Assembly (NCBI GenBank): GCA_903906325.1
Contig: CAIVJV010000201.1
Span: 1 to 5,814 of the forward strand
Direction of reading: 5' to 3'
From: an uncultured Gemmatimonadota bacterium
GTDB lineage: Bacteria; Gemmatimonadota; Gemmatimonadetes; Gemmatimonadales; Gemmatimonadaceae
DNA length: 5,814 bases
In this document: positions 4,258 to 5,814 of the stretch, piece by piece
Position numbering within the stretch: the first letter of the stretch is position 1
Layout of the letters: each line of letters starts with the position of its first letter
Program-made: the position numbers and the translations under genes
Notes under the pieces: model-generated
What the model was told of the DNA's origin: nothing
Database searches by the model: none
Seen by the model: the letters and a program-made list of their open reading frames with translations, nothing else

Positions 4258-5814
4258 CAGAGACGATTCCTCGCGGTGATGATGGGCATGCTGCTCTTCG
4301 CCGCGCCACTCCTGGCGCAGGAGAAGGTGGTCACCGGCAAGGTGACCAGTGAGCAGGGGACTCCCCTGCAAGCCGTGACCGTCCTCATCAAAGGCTCCAC
4401 CACCGGCGTCCAGTCCGATCGGGAGGGGGCCTACAGCATCCGTGCCCGGGTCGGCGACGTGCTCCAGTACCGTCTGATCGGGCATGCGCCGCAGGAGCGG
4501 ACGGTCGGGGCGGAGTCCCGGATCGACCTCGTGTTGCGCCGCGTGGCGACGAACCTCGACGAGGTGGTCATCACGGCGCTCGGCCAGACGGCGCAGCAGC
4601 GCAGTCTCGGGTATTCGCAGCAGGCGGTCCAGGGCCCGGAGATCGCACAGACGACGCGTCAGAACTTCATCAACTCGCTGCAGGGGCGCGTGGCGGGGGT
4701 GGAGGTGACGAGCTCGTCGGGCGTCCCGGGGGCCTCGAGCTCGATCACGATCCGCGGCGTCAGCTCGATCAGCTCGAGCAACCAGCCGCTGATCATCGTC
4801 GACGGGCTGCCGATCGACAACAAGACGCTGAATACGGGCGTCCTCGCCTCGGATGCCCCGGGCTCGACCACGGCGTTCAGCAATCGCCGCCTCGATTTCA
4901 CCAACCGGGCGGCCGATATGAACCCGGAGGACATCGAGACCCTGGTGGTGCTCAAGGGCCCCGAGGCCTCGGCGCTCTACGGCATCGACGCGGCGAACGG
5001 TGCGATCGTGATCACGACCAAGCGCGGCTCGGCGGGGACCGGCGGCCTCGAGTACAGCAACAACTTCCGCATCGAGAGCGTGCGGGCGCGGCCGGCGATC
5101 CAGCGGGTCTATGGCCCCACCTCGACCGATGCGTCAGGGCTCCTGGGCTCCTTCCAGTACTTCGGGGCGCCCTACGCCGACACGACGACGTTCTACGACA
5201 ACGTCTCGGGCTTCTTCCAGCCGGCGATGACGCAGCGGCATGCGCTCTCGTTCAGCGGCGGGGCGCAGGACAATCGCGTGAACTACCGCGTCGCGGTGGC
5301 CGCCGACGATCAGCGTGGCGTGATCCCGAACTCGCTCTACAAGCGCATCAACCTCACCGGGGCGACGCAGGCCCAGGTGACGCGGTGGCTCAAGACCGAT
5401 CTCTCGATGCAGTACACCTTCGCGTCGAACGAGCAGTCGTATAAGGGCGACAACGGGCCGCTCATCGGGCTCCTGCTCTGGCCGCAGACGGACGATGCGA
5501 AGGATTATCTGACGCCGGCAGGGACGCGGCGGCGCATCACCGCCGCCTCGACCGGATCGGCGGAGACCGACAATCCCTACTTCAACGTCCTGAAGAACCG
5601 GGTGAGCTCGGACAACACCCGCCTCATCGCGAACCTCGGCCTCGTCCTGACGCCGTTCTCGTGGGGGTCGATCAAGTCGAACATCGGCTTGGACACGTAC
5701 ACCAACGACAACCTCGTCCTCCGGCATCCGGAGAGCGTGTACGGCTTCAGCAACAGCGGCATCCTCGACGTGGCAGGCGACAACACCCGCAACCTCAACA
5801 TCCAGACGCTGCTC
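4255..5814 (+). CDS. SusC/RagA-like TonB-linked outer membrane receptor, N-terminal 520 residues (3' end outside window)
   Basis: The frame is open from ATG 4255 to the last base, 520 codons without a stop; SusC-type proteins are usually about 1000 residues, so roughly half is present. The start gives a signal peptide (QRR, then a hydrophobic core ending PLLAQ at 19-22). A carboxypeptidase-regulatory-like domain follows (about 26-96, VTGKVTSEQG to IDLVLR), then the TonB-box-like LDEVVITALG (101-110). The plug spans about 115-257 with LQGRVAGVEV (142-151), ITIRGVSS (164-171), IVDGLPIDN (181-189) and the SusC signature VLKGPEASALYGIDAANGAIVITTKRG (232-258). The beta-barrel begins after about 265. 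These receptors import glycans, peptides or other large nutrients with a SusD-type lipoprotein, which would be expected downstream, outside the window. Residues 190-222 look like a plug loop extension. Expression may be controlled by the TTGACA promoter and the folded leader just upstream. Substrate cannot be read from the sequence. Confidence 0.95.
   Translation, partial: MQRRFLAVMMGMLLFAAPLLAQEKVVTGKVTSEQGTPLQAVTVLIKGSTTGVQSDREGAYSIRARVGDVLQYRLIGHAPQERTVGAESRIDLVLRRVATNLDEVVITALGQTAQQRSLGYSQQAVQGPEIAQTTRQNFINSLQGRVAGVEVTSSSGVPGASSSITIRGVSSISSSNQPLIIVDGLPIDNKTLNTGVLASDAPGSTTAFSNRRLDFTNRAADMNPEDIETLVVLKGPEASALYGIDAANGAIVITTKRGSAGTGGLEYSNNFRIESVRARPAIQRVYGPTSTDASGLLGSFQYFGAPYADTTTFYDNVSGFFQPAMTQRHALSFSGGAQDNRVNYRVAVAADDQRGVIPNSLYKRINLTGATQAQVTRWLKTDLSMQYTFASNEQSYKGDNGPLIGLLLWPQTDDAKDYLTPAGTRRRITAASTGSAETDNPYFNVLKNRVSSDNTRLIANLGLVLTPFSWGSIKSNIGLDTYTNDNLVLRHPESVYGFSNSGILDVAGDNTRNLNIQTLL

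Noticed and set aside
4738..4771. Direct repeat AGCTCGATCA at 4738-4747 and 4762-4771 in the SusC-like gene
   Set aside because: The 24-base period is in frame and both copies encode Ser-Ser-Ile in the conserved plug motif; codon bias explains it.
5134..5727. 197-codon minus-strand frame inside the SusC-like gene
   Set aside because: Antisense shadow of a clear beta-barrel coding region; Arg/Glu/Val-rich composition reflects the complementary frame.
1..5814. CRISPR array, tRNA or rRNA gene, insertion sequence, attachment site
   Set aside because: No regularly spaced repeats, cloverleaf, rRNA motif, transposase motif or terminal inverted repeats were seen by reading both strands.

Overview
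The window is very G+C-rich (about two thirds or more by eye) and holds five protein-coding genes with almost no intergenic space. A SusC/RagA-type TonB-linked outer membrane protein in such a G+C-rich genome, beside a DUF4173 membrane protein, an NAGPA-type phosphodiester glycosidase and an HGSNAT/NagX-type membrane acyltransferase, points to a diderm of the FCB group, most likely Gemmatimonadota. This placement is inferred from protein families; no rRNA or tRNA gene is present to confirm it.

Layout: (1) 1-891, plus strand, is the 3' part of a polytopic DUF4173 membrane protein that is cut by the left edge. (2) 901-1866, plus strand, is an N-terminally anchored or secreted alpha/beta hydrolase with a complete Ser-Asp-His triad. 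A TANNNT box that begins with the stop codon of gene 1 may give it its own leaderless promoter. (3) 1885-3021, minus strand, is a polytopic acyltransferase related to heparan-alpha-glucosaminide N-acetyltransferase. It converges on the hydrolase gene with an 18-base gap. (4) 3021-4184, minus strand, is an exported phosphodiester glycosidase (NAGPA domain). Its stop codon overlaps the start codon of gene 3 by one base (TGATG), so 4 then 3 form a translationally coupled operon. (5) 4255-5814, plus strand, is the first 520 codons of a SusC/RagA-like TonB-dependent receptor that runs off the right edge. No gene-free stretch exceeds 70 bases.

The most interesting part is the 70-base divergent region between genes 4 and 5. 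It carries a TTGACA-N17-TAACGT promoter pointing to the receptor. The same TAACGTA box, read on the other strand, gives TACGTTA placed 7 bases before the glycosidase ATG, so one near-symmetric -10 element may fire in both directions. The predicted receptor leader begins with a perfect 7-bp stem-loop. The 3' arm of that stem can instead pair over 9 bp with the receptor's own start codon region, which would be a candidate start-codon-masking RNA switch. The loop and left arm also contain TCACCTCC, identical to the usual 3' tail of 16S rRNA.

Functionally, genes 3 and 4 are relatives of two human lysosomal glucosamine enzymes, an alpha-glucosaminide N-acetyltransferase and an alpha-GlcNAc phosphodiesterase, and they are expressed as a coupled pair next to a glycan-type uptake receptor. 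A periplasmic acetylate-then-cleave route for alpha-linked glucosamine is a testable hypothesis, but nothing in the sequence proves the substrate.
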